Of a stretch of DNA of 64,000 nucleotides, positions 37,436 through 46,079 are shown one piece after another (the first letter of the stretch is position 1; each line of letters opens with the position of its first letter). The stretch covers positions 20,595 through 84,594 of the forward strand of contig NZ_QWVT01000014.1 in assembly GCF_003570705.1 (NCBI RefSeq). Direction: 5' to 3'. The translations under genes were made by a program, and so were the position numbers. A model generated the notes under the pieces. It was not told the DNA's origin. It did no database searches and worked only from the letters and a program-made list of their open reading frames with translations. This stretch comes from Mesobacillus zeae (GTDB lineage Bacteria; Bacillota; Bacilli; Bacillales; Cytobacillaceae).

Positions 37436-38777
37436 GAGAGCATAAAATATCTTGTATAAATGAATAAATAGAAAAAGGAAGACCTTTTCTTGTAGAATTA
37501 AGTCACCACAACCAATTCAAGAAAAGAGGCCTTCCCTATGACTCAGTTTACAACAGATATAATGCAAGCTCTAGTAAAAAAAAGAAGACATCTCCGAAGT
37601 TTTTCGAAAGCATCTTGAAGCGGCAGTAAATACGCTGCTTCAGACGGAACTCGCGGCTTTCCTCGATTATGAGAAACACGACCGCATTGGCTTCAATTCC
37701 GGTAATCCCCAAAATGGCGCTTACACGCGCACCCTCCATACGGAGTATGGGGATTTAGAACTTTCCATGCCACGTGACCGGAACGGCGAATTCAACCAAC
37801 AGACGGTAGCTCCATACAAGCGTCAAGCGATACGCTGGAATCCTTTGTCATTCACATGTTCCAGAAAGGCGTCACGATGTCGGAGATTTCGGATCTCATC
37901 GAGAAAATGTACGGCCATCACTACACGCCGTAAACCATTTCCAATATGACCAAAGCGATGAGCGAGCAGGTGGAAGCGTTCAAATCCCGCCCGCTTGCCT
38001 CGCGCTATGCCTGCGTCTATTTGGATGCGACCTACATTTCCCTCAAGCGTGACACTGTGTCTAAAGAAGCCGTCTATATTGCGGTGGGCATTCGGGAGGA
38101 TGGTTCGAAAGAAGTACTGGCTTATACAGTTGCCCCAACGGAATCCGCATTCGTTTGGGAAGAAGTACTCCTGGACTTGAAAGAGCGTGGGGTGGAAGAA
38201 GTGCTTCTCTTTATTTCAGACGGCTTAAAAGGGATTACTGACCGCATCTTTGCGGTCTTTCCAGATGCCAAATATCAAGCGTGCTGCGTGCATCTAGCTC
38301 GTAACATCTCACACAAAGTCCGTGTTGCCGATCGAGCGGAGATCTGTGACGATTTCAAAACGGTGTACCGGGCAGAAAGCAGAGGATTGGCCAAAGAAGC
38401 GCTTAAAACCTTCGTCGATAAATGGAAGGCTGCTTATCCGAGAGTGACGAAATCATTGGAGTCGAATCCCTATGTCCTAACCTTCTACGATTTTCCGAAG
38501 TCCATTTGGCGGAGCATCTATTCTACGAATCTCATTGAATCGTTCAACAAGAAAGTGAAGAAGTATAGCAAGCGCAAGGAGCAATTTCCAAACGAGGATT
38601 CTTTGGACCGTTTCCTGGTCGCCCAGTTTGAAATCTATAATCAGAATTTCTCTACCCGATGCCATATAGGATTTGATCAGGCTCGCGCAGAGCTGGCAGA
38701 GATGTTCAAAGAAGCTTGATGACTGAATACATACAAGAAAAGGATTTATCTATTTACACATAATTCTTGACGCACTC
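37436..38777 (+). mobile_element. IS256-family insertion sequence (decayed)
   Basis: About 1.34 kb. Imperfect terminal inverted repeats (37436-37469 with 38744-38777; about 24 of 34 bases match) flank the broken transposase gene. An 8-bp TTTTATTA occurs a few bases outside each end (37420 and 38781) and could be the target duplication if the true ends lie slightly further out. Confidence 0.75.
37538..38719 (+). pseudogene. IS256-family transposase, disrupted
   Basis: The coding frame starts MTQFTTDIMQALVKKK, shifts at an A8 run (about 37577-37584), shifts again near 37825, and meets TAA at 37931, where an intact copy would probably read Gln. The last 257 codons are open and carry the mutator-type catalytic residues: D in VYLDATYIS, D in LFISDGLKG, E in STNLIESFNKKVKKY. 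With two frameshifts and one nonsense codon it cannot make a full transposase. Confidence 0.9.
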
Positions 38778-38839
38778 GTTTTTTATTAACTTGTAGCTAA
38801 ATAATAAAGATTAGACAAAAAGGGGATGAAGTGATAATA

Positions 38840-39322
38840 ATGAAAAGTTTCAAGGTATATGTTTTATCAATTGTTGCGGTTGTTACGTTAGTATTGTCAG
38901 GATGTAATGATTCAAGTAATGAGGCACAACAAGGATCAGTGACAAAGAAGGGAGATTTAGAGGATAGTATTCAAACATTGGGCAAGGCTCAAAATATAGA
39001 GATGAATTCTATTGAAAATGGCACAACGCTGCGAACTCTTACAAAAAAGGAAGATATTGAAACATTTATAAAGAAGCAACGAATGGACGAATGGAAAAGC
39101 ATTTCTACATTACCTGAAGGTGTAAAAAAGCAGTATGAATATATCTTTTCTCAGGAGAATACCGTAAAGCTTACTGAAAAGGAAGAGAAGAATCGTTCAT
39201 TACATAGAGTAGCTCAACTAATTACATACAAAGATGTTCCTTATGTAACACTCAAGGTATCTTTTACCGAATTAAATTTTAGAGTACCCGATGATGCAGA
39301 AAAATACTTAAGTCAACATTGA
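38840..39322 (+). CDS. Predicted lipoprotein
   Basis: 160-aa secreted protein with a signal peptide MKSFKVYVLSIVAVVTLVLS and lipobox LSGC, so the mature protein is predicted to be lipid-anchored outside the membrane. The rest is charged, with no known domain that I recognise. ATG 38840 is chosen; a GTG at 38831 is closer to AGGGGAT and would add MII. It lies directly after the IS. Confidence 0.75.
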   Translation: MKSFKVYVLSIVAVVTLVLSGCNDSSNEAQQGSVTKKGDLEDSIQTLGKAQNIEMNSIENGTTLRTLTKKEDIETFIKKQRMDEWKSISTLPEGVKKQYEYIFSQENTVKLTEKEEKNRSLHRVAQLITYKDVPYVTLKVSFTELNFRVPDDAEKYLSQH

Positions 39323-39442
39323 CTTCAAACTTTCTTCCATAAACCCTTAGTATATCACGATAGCGACTCCTAACAACAGCAAGGCGGTCCCATACTACTA
39401 GTACAATGAAACAAAAACCTATAGAAAGTGAGCTGGTGAGGA

Positions 39443-39928
39443 ATGTTAGAGGAATTTTATCAAGAAGATGATGGAATGAGCGGAACTGTCTATTCTAAAT
39501 TATTTGATCAAAACTTAGATGTGTGGATTGAAGAAAATGTTAGCAATGAATATGCGATTTCATGTATAGAATCGCTGAATAGTATGAATAGCAGCCTGGT
39601 AGATGATATATGTAAAGCAGCGATTGCTTACTGTGAAGATTTCTGTGAAATGGTTGGACAGCAGCCACCGGCGATTGAGCGTATTAGGGATGTGCTTCAT
39701 TATATTGAATTTGGAACGATGAATATAGAGGAGCCGGAGGACGATAAAATACCTGTTGTCCATTTAGGCGGAGGTTGCGAGTGGGAGCAGGAGCATGGAA
39801 TAGAACTTATCATCCGAAATGGGGAATTGATTTACTTGGGAGCCTACAATGGCGAATGGGCATGGGGAGAGCCGGATCATTATGAGAGTGACTATAATTA
39901 TGCCTTTGTCATAAAGCAGAAGAAGTAA
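39443..39928 (+). CDS. DUF6985-like protein
   Basis: 161-aa acidic protein. The C-terminal half (GCEWEQEHGIELIIRNGELI, then YLGAYNGEWAWGEPDHYESD) resembles DUF6985, a domain often found near polymorphic-toxin immunity genes. No toxin gene is adjacent, so an immunity role is only inferred. GTGAGGA precedes the start. Confidence 0.6.
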   Translation: MLEEFYQEDDGMSGTVYSKLFDQNLDVWIEENVSNEYAISCIESLNSMNSSLVDDICKAAIAYCEDFCEMVGQQPPAIERIRDVLHYIEFGTMNIEEPEDDKIPVVHLGGGCEWEQEHGIELIIRNGELIYLGAYNGEWAWGEPDHYESDYNYAFVIKQKK

Positions 39929-40062
39929 AAATAAACCCAAGAAACTCCTTAAGAAAATGAAGTATTCATATGAATTTAAGAAGATTCATTTGAAATTACA
40001 AGAATAATATAACCGGAAACTTAAAGTAAACCAGCTTAAACTTTATTGCTGACATTTGTAAA

Positions 40063-40094
40063 AAAAGAAGCGATCGCATCCGGCCGCTTCTTTT
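40063..40094 (-). terminator. Terminator of the second MazE-like gene
   Basis: AAAAGAAGCG/CGCTTCTTTT, 10-bp perfect stem; T-run on the minus strand. Nearly the same as the one at 35465. Confidence 0.7.
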
Positions 40095-40241
40095 AAGACA
40101 AGAATGTATGATGTCCAAGGAGTTCTGCACGGTTTCTCTTGGTGCTTCATCTCGCACTTTGAATAAGGGAGATGACCGGCGGCTTGTTCAGTCCCTGATT
40201 GCGGATTGAAACCCGCCCTTTTTTGGGTGGGACAGTTAGAC

Positions 40242-40577
40242 TCAAATCAATTCCTTCCCTATTGGTACACCAAAGTTATAATCCAAGTGCGGATTAGTTT
40301 TTCCTTTCACTTGTGCTAATAAATCGTCCAGCGATGGTTTGATTCTGACGGGTTTGATAACCATTTTGTCGTCTAAGAGTTCGAGCTCAATCTGAGAACC
40401 GTTTTGCACACCTAGAGCCTTTGCGAATTGACTGGGAATAGGAAGCGCTAAACTATTTCCCCAATTTTGAACTGTGACCATGTGATTCGCCCCTGTTTGG
40501 TTCTGTACTTTATTTTTGGTTTCCGTTTTGGTGCTTTCTTGCCTATTAGTGTGATGTTCTTCATCTTTAGGTGTCAT
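40242..40577 (-). CDS. AbrB/MazE-family protein, copy 2
   Basis: 111-aa paralogue of the protein at 35650; the shared C-terminal part reads RIKPSLDDLLAQVKGKTNPH. Between the common MTPKDEE start and MVTVQNWGNSLALPIPSQFA there is a 16-residue insertion rich in N, T, E and K. VRIPSK of the first copy is LPIPSQ here, so DNA-binding residues have diverged. No toxin gene is adjacent. Confidence 0.8.
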   Translation of the reverse strand: MTPKDEEHHTNRQESTKTETKNKVQNQTGANHMVTVQNWGNSLALPIPSQFAKALGVQNGSQIELELLDDKMVIKPVRIKPSLDDLLAQVKGKTNPHLDYNFGVPIGKELI

Positions 40578-41010
40578 TGTATCACCTCGTTTTGTTTACA
40601 TATATATATCCTATGTTTATCATTTTTTCCTAAATCATGCAAATCCTTTGGGGGATTTGAAGAATTTGATGGTCTTGAAAAAAATGTGCGAGCATTCCCG
40701 CCAGGTCTTTCGGTTTTTCGCACGCCGAAAAAGGAGTTCTGGACCGGTGTTAAGCGAGCGCACACCGGTCCGCTTGACCAGACAGGCGTGCGTACAGATA
40801 TGTTTCTGATGTGCGTACGAACGAAGCGCAAGCTTTGTTCCGGGAGCGCGTGGCTCATTGAATAGACTTTTACCGGAATGGAAGCAACGATAACGATTTA
40901 GCGCTGCTGGAGGGAAGGAGCGCATTTTGAAATAGGAATCGACGAATAGGAGATTCCGAATGAGCACCCCAAGCGCAAGCGCAGGGGCAAGGAGAGCGAA
41001 GCCGACGCAG

Positions 41011-41077
41011 TAAGGGGGACGGTCAGCTATGCTGACTGACAAATGAGCGAAGCGATGCTTGTCATACGTCCCCCTTA
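41011..41077. other. Cruciform / three-way fold
   Basis: TAAGGGGGACG (41011-41021) pairs perfectly with CGTCCCCCTTA (41067-41077), enclosing GTCAGC-TAT-GCTGAC (41022-41036) and TGACAA...TTGTCA (41037-41064). Could be a single-strand origin, an oriT-type structure or a structured RNA. Confidence 0.5.
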
Positions 41078-41656
41078 TGCTCTTCCCCCTACCGCATACC
41101 GAATCACGCACCGTACACCTGAGCAACCTCACAAACACCGGTGCGACAGGCGGTACGCCATTCCGGGGCGACATCCATACCGAATACGCCGCGTATTCCG
41201 CCCTCGATAAACCGCGCCGTATCAACAATCCGCAAATACGTCGACTGTCCGCAAGGCAAACTGGCGTATGACAGCATCGTCGCACGTTTCCGGCCGGTTT
41301 CTGCCCCGACAGCGGCAAGCCTTGGGACAGAAATCCGGGCCGAGTTGCGGGGCGGGATTCGGCTCACAGGCGCCCAGGGAGCTGTCACGAAATCAGGTAG
41401 GGGGACGCTGTCAAAAAAGAAGATAGAGACGCGGACCGAACGGGGAGCGGATCGTCAGGAGAGGACCTTCAGGAAAGGGATCTGGAGTCCGACAGCGCGG
41501 ACGACGCGAGGCGGTTGTATGTCAGGAAATCGCTCTCTGTACGTACCGATTGGGACAAGAGGGACGCGGGAAAGAAGGCAGGAAAGACCACCGAGCGGAG
41601 GAAGGCTCCGCGCTCTTCGGACGAGGGATTTTCAGGGATGTTCGAGTGGGAAGGAG

Positions 41657-41844
41657 GGAGCGGTTATACGAGCGGCAGCGAGCGAATCGAGAAAAACCAC
41701 CGACCGACGCGGGACCCGCTCGAAAAGCCTTGGCTGCTCTTGATTAGAAGGGTTTTTGCGTGACAACGGGGCGGGAAGCCCGGAGCGGTTATACGAGCGG
41801 CAGCGAGCGAATCAAGAAAAACCACCGACGGGCGCGGGACCCGC
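41657..41844. repeat. 63-bp direct repeat, two copies
   Basis: Copies at 41657-41719 and 41782-41844, both starting GGAGCGGTTATACGAGCGGC and ending GCGGGACCCGC, with 3 differences. Function unknown. Confidence 0.7.
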
Positions 41845-41928
41845 GTCGATGGAACGGGTTGTCATTAAAACGCTGTCAACATAACGTTTTTAGGACTCTG
41901 TTGCTCTGCAGCATAACGGTCTGCTGGC

Positions 41929-41966
41929 AAAAAAAAGAACCTCCAGCCTTCATAGGCTGGAGGTTC
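41929..41966 (-). terminator. Strong hairpin terminator
   Basis: GAACCTCCAGCCT-TCAT-AGGCTGGAGGTTC, a 13-bp perfect stem with an eight-T run on the minus strand. No clear gene ends here on that strand. Confidence 0.75.
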
Positions 41967-42704
41967 AATCGTTTAGGTTGGGTTGTCCGGTTATTTTTCA
42001 CAAAAAGTAAGTCGGCTTCTCTGCCGTATTGCACACCGTACCGCATACCATACCATATCTCGTACACATAAGATGACGCATGCCGTGTGACATCCAAAAC
42101 GTTATTTACGATATGTCACATCTCATACGCACGGTCATGCACATGATATATACACCGCATGCACACACCGTCCATTAGCATATGATTTCGCATATATGTC
42201 GCACCGAATAACGCACCGCATACGCATGACATATGAGATACCGTGATGAATTCACGCACATCTCACTATATGTGGATAATATGTCGCATACCGTATGAAT
42301 ATCGTAAATGAGGCATACCGAAGGGCGGTGCATAACGATTCTTCGCACGACGTTTCCCACCATATACACCCGTGGTGCCACATGACGTACGTATAGTTAT
42401 AGGGGGCGACATTACGTGCGGTGTTACTACTGCCACCTGATCCTTGATAGTCTGTGGCAAAGATATCTGGTAACTGAAAAACGGTCGCATCTTTTAAGGT
42501 TGGTTGTGATGAATCCATAATTAAAACTAATTCTTTTTCAATAAGGGGTCCTACCAACAAAAAGCGCCCAACATACGCTAAGCAAATAATCACATTATTA
42601 AAGCGAATTTTTCCTACTGTAAGGGATAAAAGGTAGCACCCAGAAATTTCGGGGTAAATTCGACAGATAAATAGAAGAGCCCATCATTTGATGGACTGAT
42701 AGAT
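41967..42704. other. CATAT/CGCAT-rich non-coding region
   Basis: From about 42010 to 42420 the sequence is built largely of alternating pyrimidine-purine words (CGCAT, CATATG, CACACCG, ATATGT) with no strict repeat unit. A similar texture appears at about 44220-44350. GTGACAT/ATGTCAC flank 42090-42118. A minus-strand frame from 42518 begins MDSSQPTLKDATVFQLPDIF, which reads like a gene start, but soon runs into the CATAT-rich DNA; I treat it as at most a truncated gene. Confidence 0.4.
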
Positions 42705-43415
42705 TTAAACTAATTTATTCTCCTCACCATTAATTTTAATACCAAACTGATCTTGCAATGCTTTTGTACCTTTTTTTGTGAGATGGACTGCTCGATTTTT
42801 TTCTGCTTTTTTAATCCATCCTTTGTCAAAAAAGCAAGTAGCTATCGCAGATCCTAACCAACCAGAAATATGATAACGTCTTTCACTCCAATCGAGGCAA
42901 GGTTTTGCAAATATCCTCCTTTTTGTATTTGCCTCTTCGATATTGATTCCAAATTGAAAAAACCACTTTTTCCCTTGTTCAGTTACAACGTATTCCCCAT
43001 CTTTTAAAATTACGAATTCTCTATCAAGTAGTACCTCAGCAACCTTTACACCGAGTTCCCCAGCTAGATGATCGTAACAAGTTCGAGCATGGCGAACTTG
43101 TTTTAGGTGATCCGACTGCCGCAATGAGCGAACTTGAACAGGAGGTGCAATTGTTCCCAATTTTTCGAGAACTTCTGCTACCTCTTCATTAGCAAGCCGA
43201 AAATAGCGATGTCTACCGTGTTGTTCCGAAATAAGTAGATTACCGTCAACCAATTTAGAGAGATGGGAACTAATTGTTGGATGTGACACTTTTGCCATAT
43301 AAGCTAACTCGCTAGCCGGTAGCGCTTGCCCATTCATTAAACAATCCAAGATTATTGCTCTTGTTGGTTCACCAATAAGTTTTGCAATATATGAGATATT
43401 CGGATATACATTCAT
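42705..43415 (-). CDS. ArsR-type winged-helix regulator
   Basis: 236-aa regulator. The N-terminal winged HTH (LIGEPTRAIILDCLMNGQAL, VSHPTISSHLSKLVDGNLL) is of the ArsR class, and the C-terminal half is a larger domain as in YdfF-like proteins. The ATG at 43415 (MNVYPNISYIAKLIGEPTRA) fits the family start; the frame opens at 43439. Divergent from the DinB-like gene, which it may regulate. Confidence 0.8.
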   Translation of the reverse strand: MNVYPNISYIAKLIGEPTRAIILDCLMNGQALPASELAYMAKVSHPTISSHLSKLVDGNLLISEQHGRHRYFRLANEEVAEVLEKLGTIAPPVQVRSLRQSDHLKQVRHARTCYDHLAGELGVKVAEVLLDREFVILKDGEYVVTEQGKKWFFQFGINIEEANTKRRIFAKPCLDWSERRYHISGWLGSAIATCFFDKGWIKKAEKNRAVHLTKKGTKALQDQFGIKINGEENKLV

Positions 43416-43484
43416 ATTTCGATGATACCCTAAATGCATTCTTGATACAATTACCTTGAATCTAACACTAAGGGGGAATTAATT

Positions 43485-43958
43485 ATGAATGCAGTTGATC
43501 TTACTTTATTGAACTTAAAAGAAACCCGTCGACGCTCTATAAAATTGTGGGAATCACTTCCCGATAACTGGATCACTTGGAGACCCGATAAAGAAGCGTT
43601 GTCCTTCGGGGAAATGATCCGTCATGTATGGAGTGCAAGTTTCCATTACCATATGGTCTTAAGAAACAATGGATCTGTTAAAACAGAAACACCTACTCCA
43701 TACGACCAAGAACCTATCATTTCTATTAAAAAAGAGATAGAACTATCAGAATTATATTTTGAAGATTTTATAGATTATGTTCAATCCCTCTCCATAGAAG
43801 AGTTAGAATCAAGAATGATTGACCGAAGTGATGTTGGCTACCAGCGATATTTAGGCGACATGCTTTTACGGATTGCTTACCATGATGCCGTCCATGCAGG
43901 TCAATTTTTACAATACTTAAGAATGGTTGGTTTGGAAAGACCCATGATATGGGATTAA
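43485..43958 (+). CDS. DinB-family protein
   Basis: 157-aa four-helix-bundle protein of the DinB/YfiT class, often metal-dependent and thiol-linked in Gram-positives. Candidate metal histidines are in EMIRHVWSASFHYH and YHDAVHAGQFL. AAGGGGG precedes the ATG. The ArsR/DinB divergent pair may be a small stress-response unit. Confidence 0.8.
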   Translation: MNAVDLTLLNLKETRRRSIKLWESLPDNWITWRPDKEALSFGEMIRHVWSASFHYHMVLRNNGSVKTETPTPYDQEPIISIKKEIELSELYFEDFIDYVQSLSIEELESRMIDRSDVGYQRYLGDMLLRIAYHDAVHAGQFLQYLRMVGLERPMIWD

Positions 43959-44666
43959 AATTGAAAAGCGTCTCAACAAAAATACGCTAAACTAATATGG
44001 ACAAGCCGATAATTCTAGCCTTAAGGAATTATCGGCTTTATGCTCGTTCAGAAAGTCATCAATTTATGAACACATAGTAATTAAACTAGTTTTTTACCTT
44101 TTTACCTTTAATATATGTTCAGAAACTATGTAAACAAATCTATGTTCAGTTATTATCATCCGATTAAGTTCCATTAACTATCTTAAAAGGATAGTTCCCC
44201 CCTGTTATTACTGTTGAATGAATAATTCTACACTCGCTATTCGGCATAAGGTGTAGTGCTGCACACGATAGAGATACGCACCGGATACCACATCCGAGAC
44301 TGTCTGCCGTTTTGATTCCTTACATCACAAACACACACCATCACGACATACGGTGTGTATTTCAAAGTGAACCTCTTATAGGTCTAGCGTAAGTAAAATG
44401 AGGATTTACAACGTTAAGGAAATTCCAATAAAAAAACCCAATTTTTCAGCATTAAAATTGAGAAATTAGGCTTTTTTCGTTGCTTCATTAAGCGTGATTG
44501 CCTAATAATCTTATCCATTGAACGGTATCCTTGTAATGCACAGTAAAATCTCATGTTATAAATCACAAGGCTTATTCATGCTAAAGACTCGTAACTTGAA
44601 TAAGCCAGGTAAAGATAGTCTAGCCAGCCTTTACTCATATCTTAATAATTAAAGAACAATTGTCTT
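43959..44666. other. Non-coding stretch with two terminators
   Basis: AAGCCGATAATTC/GGAATTATCGGCTT (44003-44038) terminates the DinB-like gene. A second hairpin (about 44431-44478) flanked by A and T runs is probably bidirectional and ends the minus-strand Kiwa-like pair. Nothing else is recognised; 44220-44350 has the same CACA/CGCA texture as 42010-42420. Confidence 0.5.
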
Positions 44667-45494
44667 TTATAGCTCAACCTTTGATACAGAGTTTGCGACC
44701 ATTTTTTCTTTGCCAACCGGCGTAGTATAATATCTTTGTTCAATCCCCCATAATAGATGTTTTAATTCATCTTCATTTCTAATTTTAAATTTTGATTCTT
44801 CCTCCTCAAAAGGCAAATTTCCACAATAATCTTTAATGTAGGAATAGATTGTTCGCTTTTCTTTGGGAGTAAATTCTTTAAGTGTATCCATTGCAAGTGC
44901 TATTCTTTTTCTATTTGCAGTTTTTACTTTTGATGCATCGTATTCTTCTTCAAGCTTTATAAAATCACTTTTTAAAAAGTCCTCTGTCTCTTGTTGTGTT
45001 GCCTCCTTGTAAAGATCTATTATGCCCTTGAAAATTGAAGTGAGTCTAGAAATCTTCTTAAAGTAGAGAGTATCGTTAGATTTCAAATAAATAGCGTCGG
45101 GATTTTCATTTATAACTATTATAGGTGATTGATCTTCAAGTACTGGTTCACCGGATATTTTAAACCATTTTTTATTGATAATTAGAGATTGAGTTATTTT
45201 TTGGAAATAATAAATATTTTCTTGGAAAGAACATAAATAAAGTAAGTTTTTATAATCATCTCTTCCTATTTGGTCGTAATCAGTAGATATAAATTCTCTA
45301 ATCAAAAAGTCTATACAGTATTCCTCGCTAGAGAAATTAGGTATATGAAACCACTCATCATCTTCTAATTTATAGTCGGAATTAAATATTTTTGCATTAT
45401 CTAAATCATCTGGTAAATTGAATATAACTTTGTCTGAAATAAGTTTTAATATTTTTCCGTCTTTTCCCTTAGTCTGTGCAACTAAATAATTCAT
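44667..45494 (-). CDS. KwaB-like (DUF4868-like) protein
   Basis: 275-aa soluble protein, starting MNYLVAQTKGKDGKILKLIS, with a mostly beta N-terminal half and a central YFQKITQSLIINKKWFKISG / ISRLTSIFKGIIDLYKEATQ region. Size, layout and partner resemble KwaB of the Kiwa anti-phage system, where KwaB is reported to bind DNA and act with the membrane protein KwaA. Assignment rests on recall plus the partner, not a search. AGGAGAT precedes the ATG; it starts 3 bases after the membrane gene stops. Confidence 0.6.
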   Translation of the reverse strand: MNYLVAQTKGKDGKILKLISDKVIFNLPDDLDNAKIFNSDYKLEDDEWFHIPNFSSEEYCIDFLIREFISTDYDQIGRDDYKNLLYLCSFQENIYYFQKITQSLIINKKWFKISGEPVLEDQSPIIVINENPDAIYLKSNDTLYFKKISRLTSIFKGIIDLYKEATQQETEDFLKSDFIKLEEEYDASKVKTANRKRIALAMDTLKEFTPKEKRTIYSYIKDYCGNLPFEEEESKFKIRNEDELKHLLWGIEQRYYTTPVGKEKMVANSVSKVEL

Positions 45495-45497
45495 GTT

Positions 45498-46079
45498 TCA
45501 TCTCCTTAAATCAATAAATGTAAAATCATTTATTCTTTTTAAATTTGGCAAATTAATATCTTTAGGGTCTTTAAGGGATTTCCTGGTAATTAAAAAGATT
45601 TTAGTTCTATTAATGGTAGTTAAATAATAGAACTGGAATCCAAATAATAAAAATAAAGGGTTAAAATAAAGTGTTTGTGAAAAAAAGGTAAATATAAATA
45701 AAAGTAAAAAGACAATAATTAAAGTTTCGAAGTAGGGAATACTCAATGCAACAAAAAAGTATCCTAAATAACTAGGTAAAAAAGAATTGTTAGCTTGCTC
45801 AACTTCAGCGATTTTTGAAAGTTCTAGTGTTTGTTCTTTTTCAATAACTTTTTTAGATTTTTCTAAACTATCATTAGATAACAAACGTGATAATAATAGG
45901 CTTAGATAAGTAAAAAAAACAGGCAAAAGGAAATACAAAATGTATGATATATAGTCAGGTATAAATGACATTATCTGAGGCCATTTAATTGTTTCTTGTT
46001 CTTTTATTAAAAAAATAACGATTATTAGGGAGGTTGAATTAAAAGTCAGAAATAATCTATAAAAAAAATTTATCATCAA
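45498..46079 (-). CDS. KwaA-like membrane protein
   Basis: 193-aa protein with four probable membrane segments (about residues 10-25, 45-65, 103-120, 120-140). A cytoplasmic-looking tail NPLFLLFGFQFYYLTTINRT...LKRINDFTFIDL resembles the Kiwa KwaA C-terminus. First gene of a two-gene minus-strand operon with the KwaB-like gene. In Kiwa the membrane component is thought to sense infection. Low GC, like the partner. Confidence 0.6.
   Translation of the reverse strand: MMINFFYRLFLTFNSTSLIIVIFLIKEQETIKWPQIMSFIPDYISYILYFLLPVFFTYLSLLLSRLLSNDSLEKSKKVIEKEQTLELSKIAEVEQANNSFLPSYLGYFFVALSIPYFETLIIVFLLLFIFTFFSQTLYFNPLFLLFGFQFYYLTTINRTKIFLITRKSLKDPKDINLPNLKRINDFTFIDLRR

Larger units (their letters stand above)
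40578..41900. other. GC-rich plasmid-like patch with inverted repeats
   Basis: From about 40660 to 41870 base composition is markedly GC-rich compared with its surroundings. Structures seen: GGACCGGTGT/ACACCGGTCC (40741-40771), GTGCGA/TCGCAC (from about 40687), a three-way fold at 41011-41077, and a 63-bp direct repeat (41657-41719 and 41782-41844; 3 mismatches). Frames open on both strands over the same bases, which points to GC bias rather than coding. It may be the remnant of a plasmid origin or transfer region. Confidence 0.5.

Noticed and set aside
40635..41743. Long overlapping open frames on both strands in the GC-rich patch
   Set aside because: GC-rich DNA has few stop codons; frames overlap on both strands, lack ribosome sites and show no protein motif.
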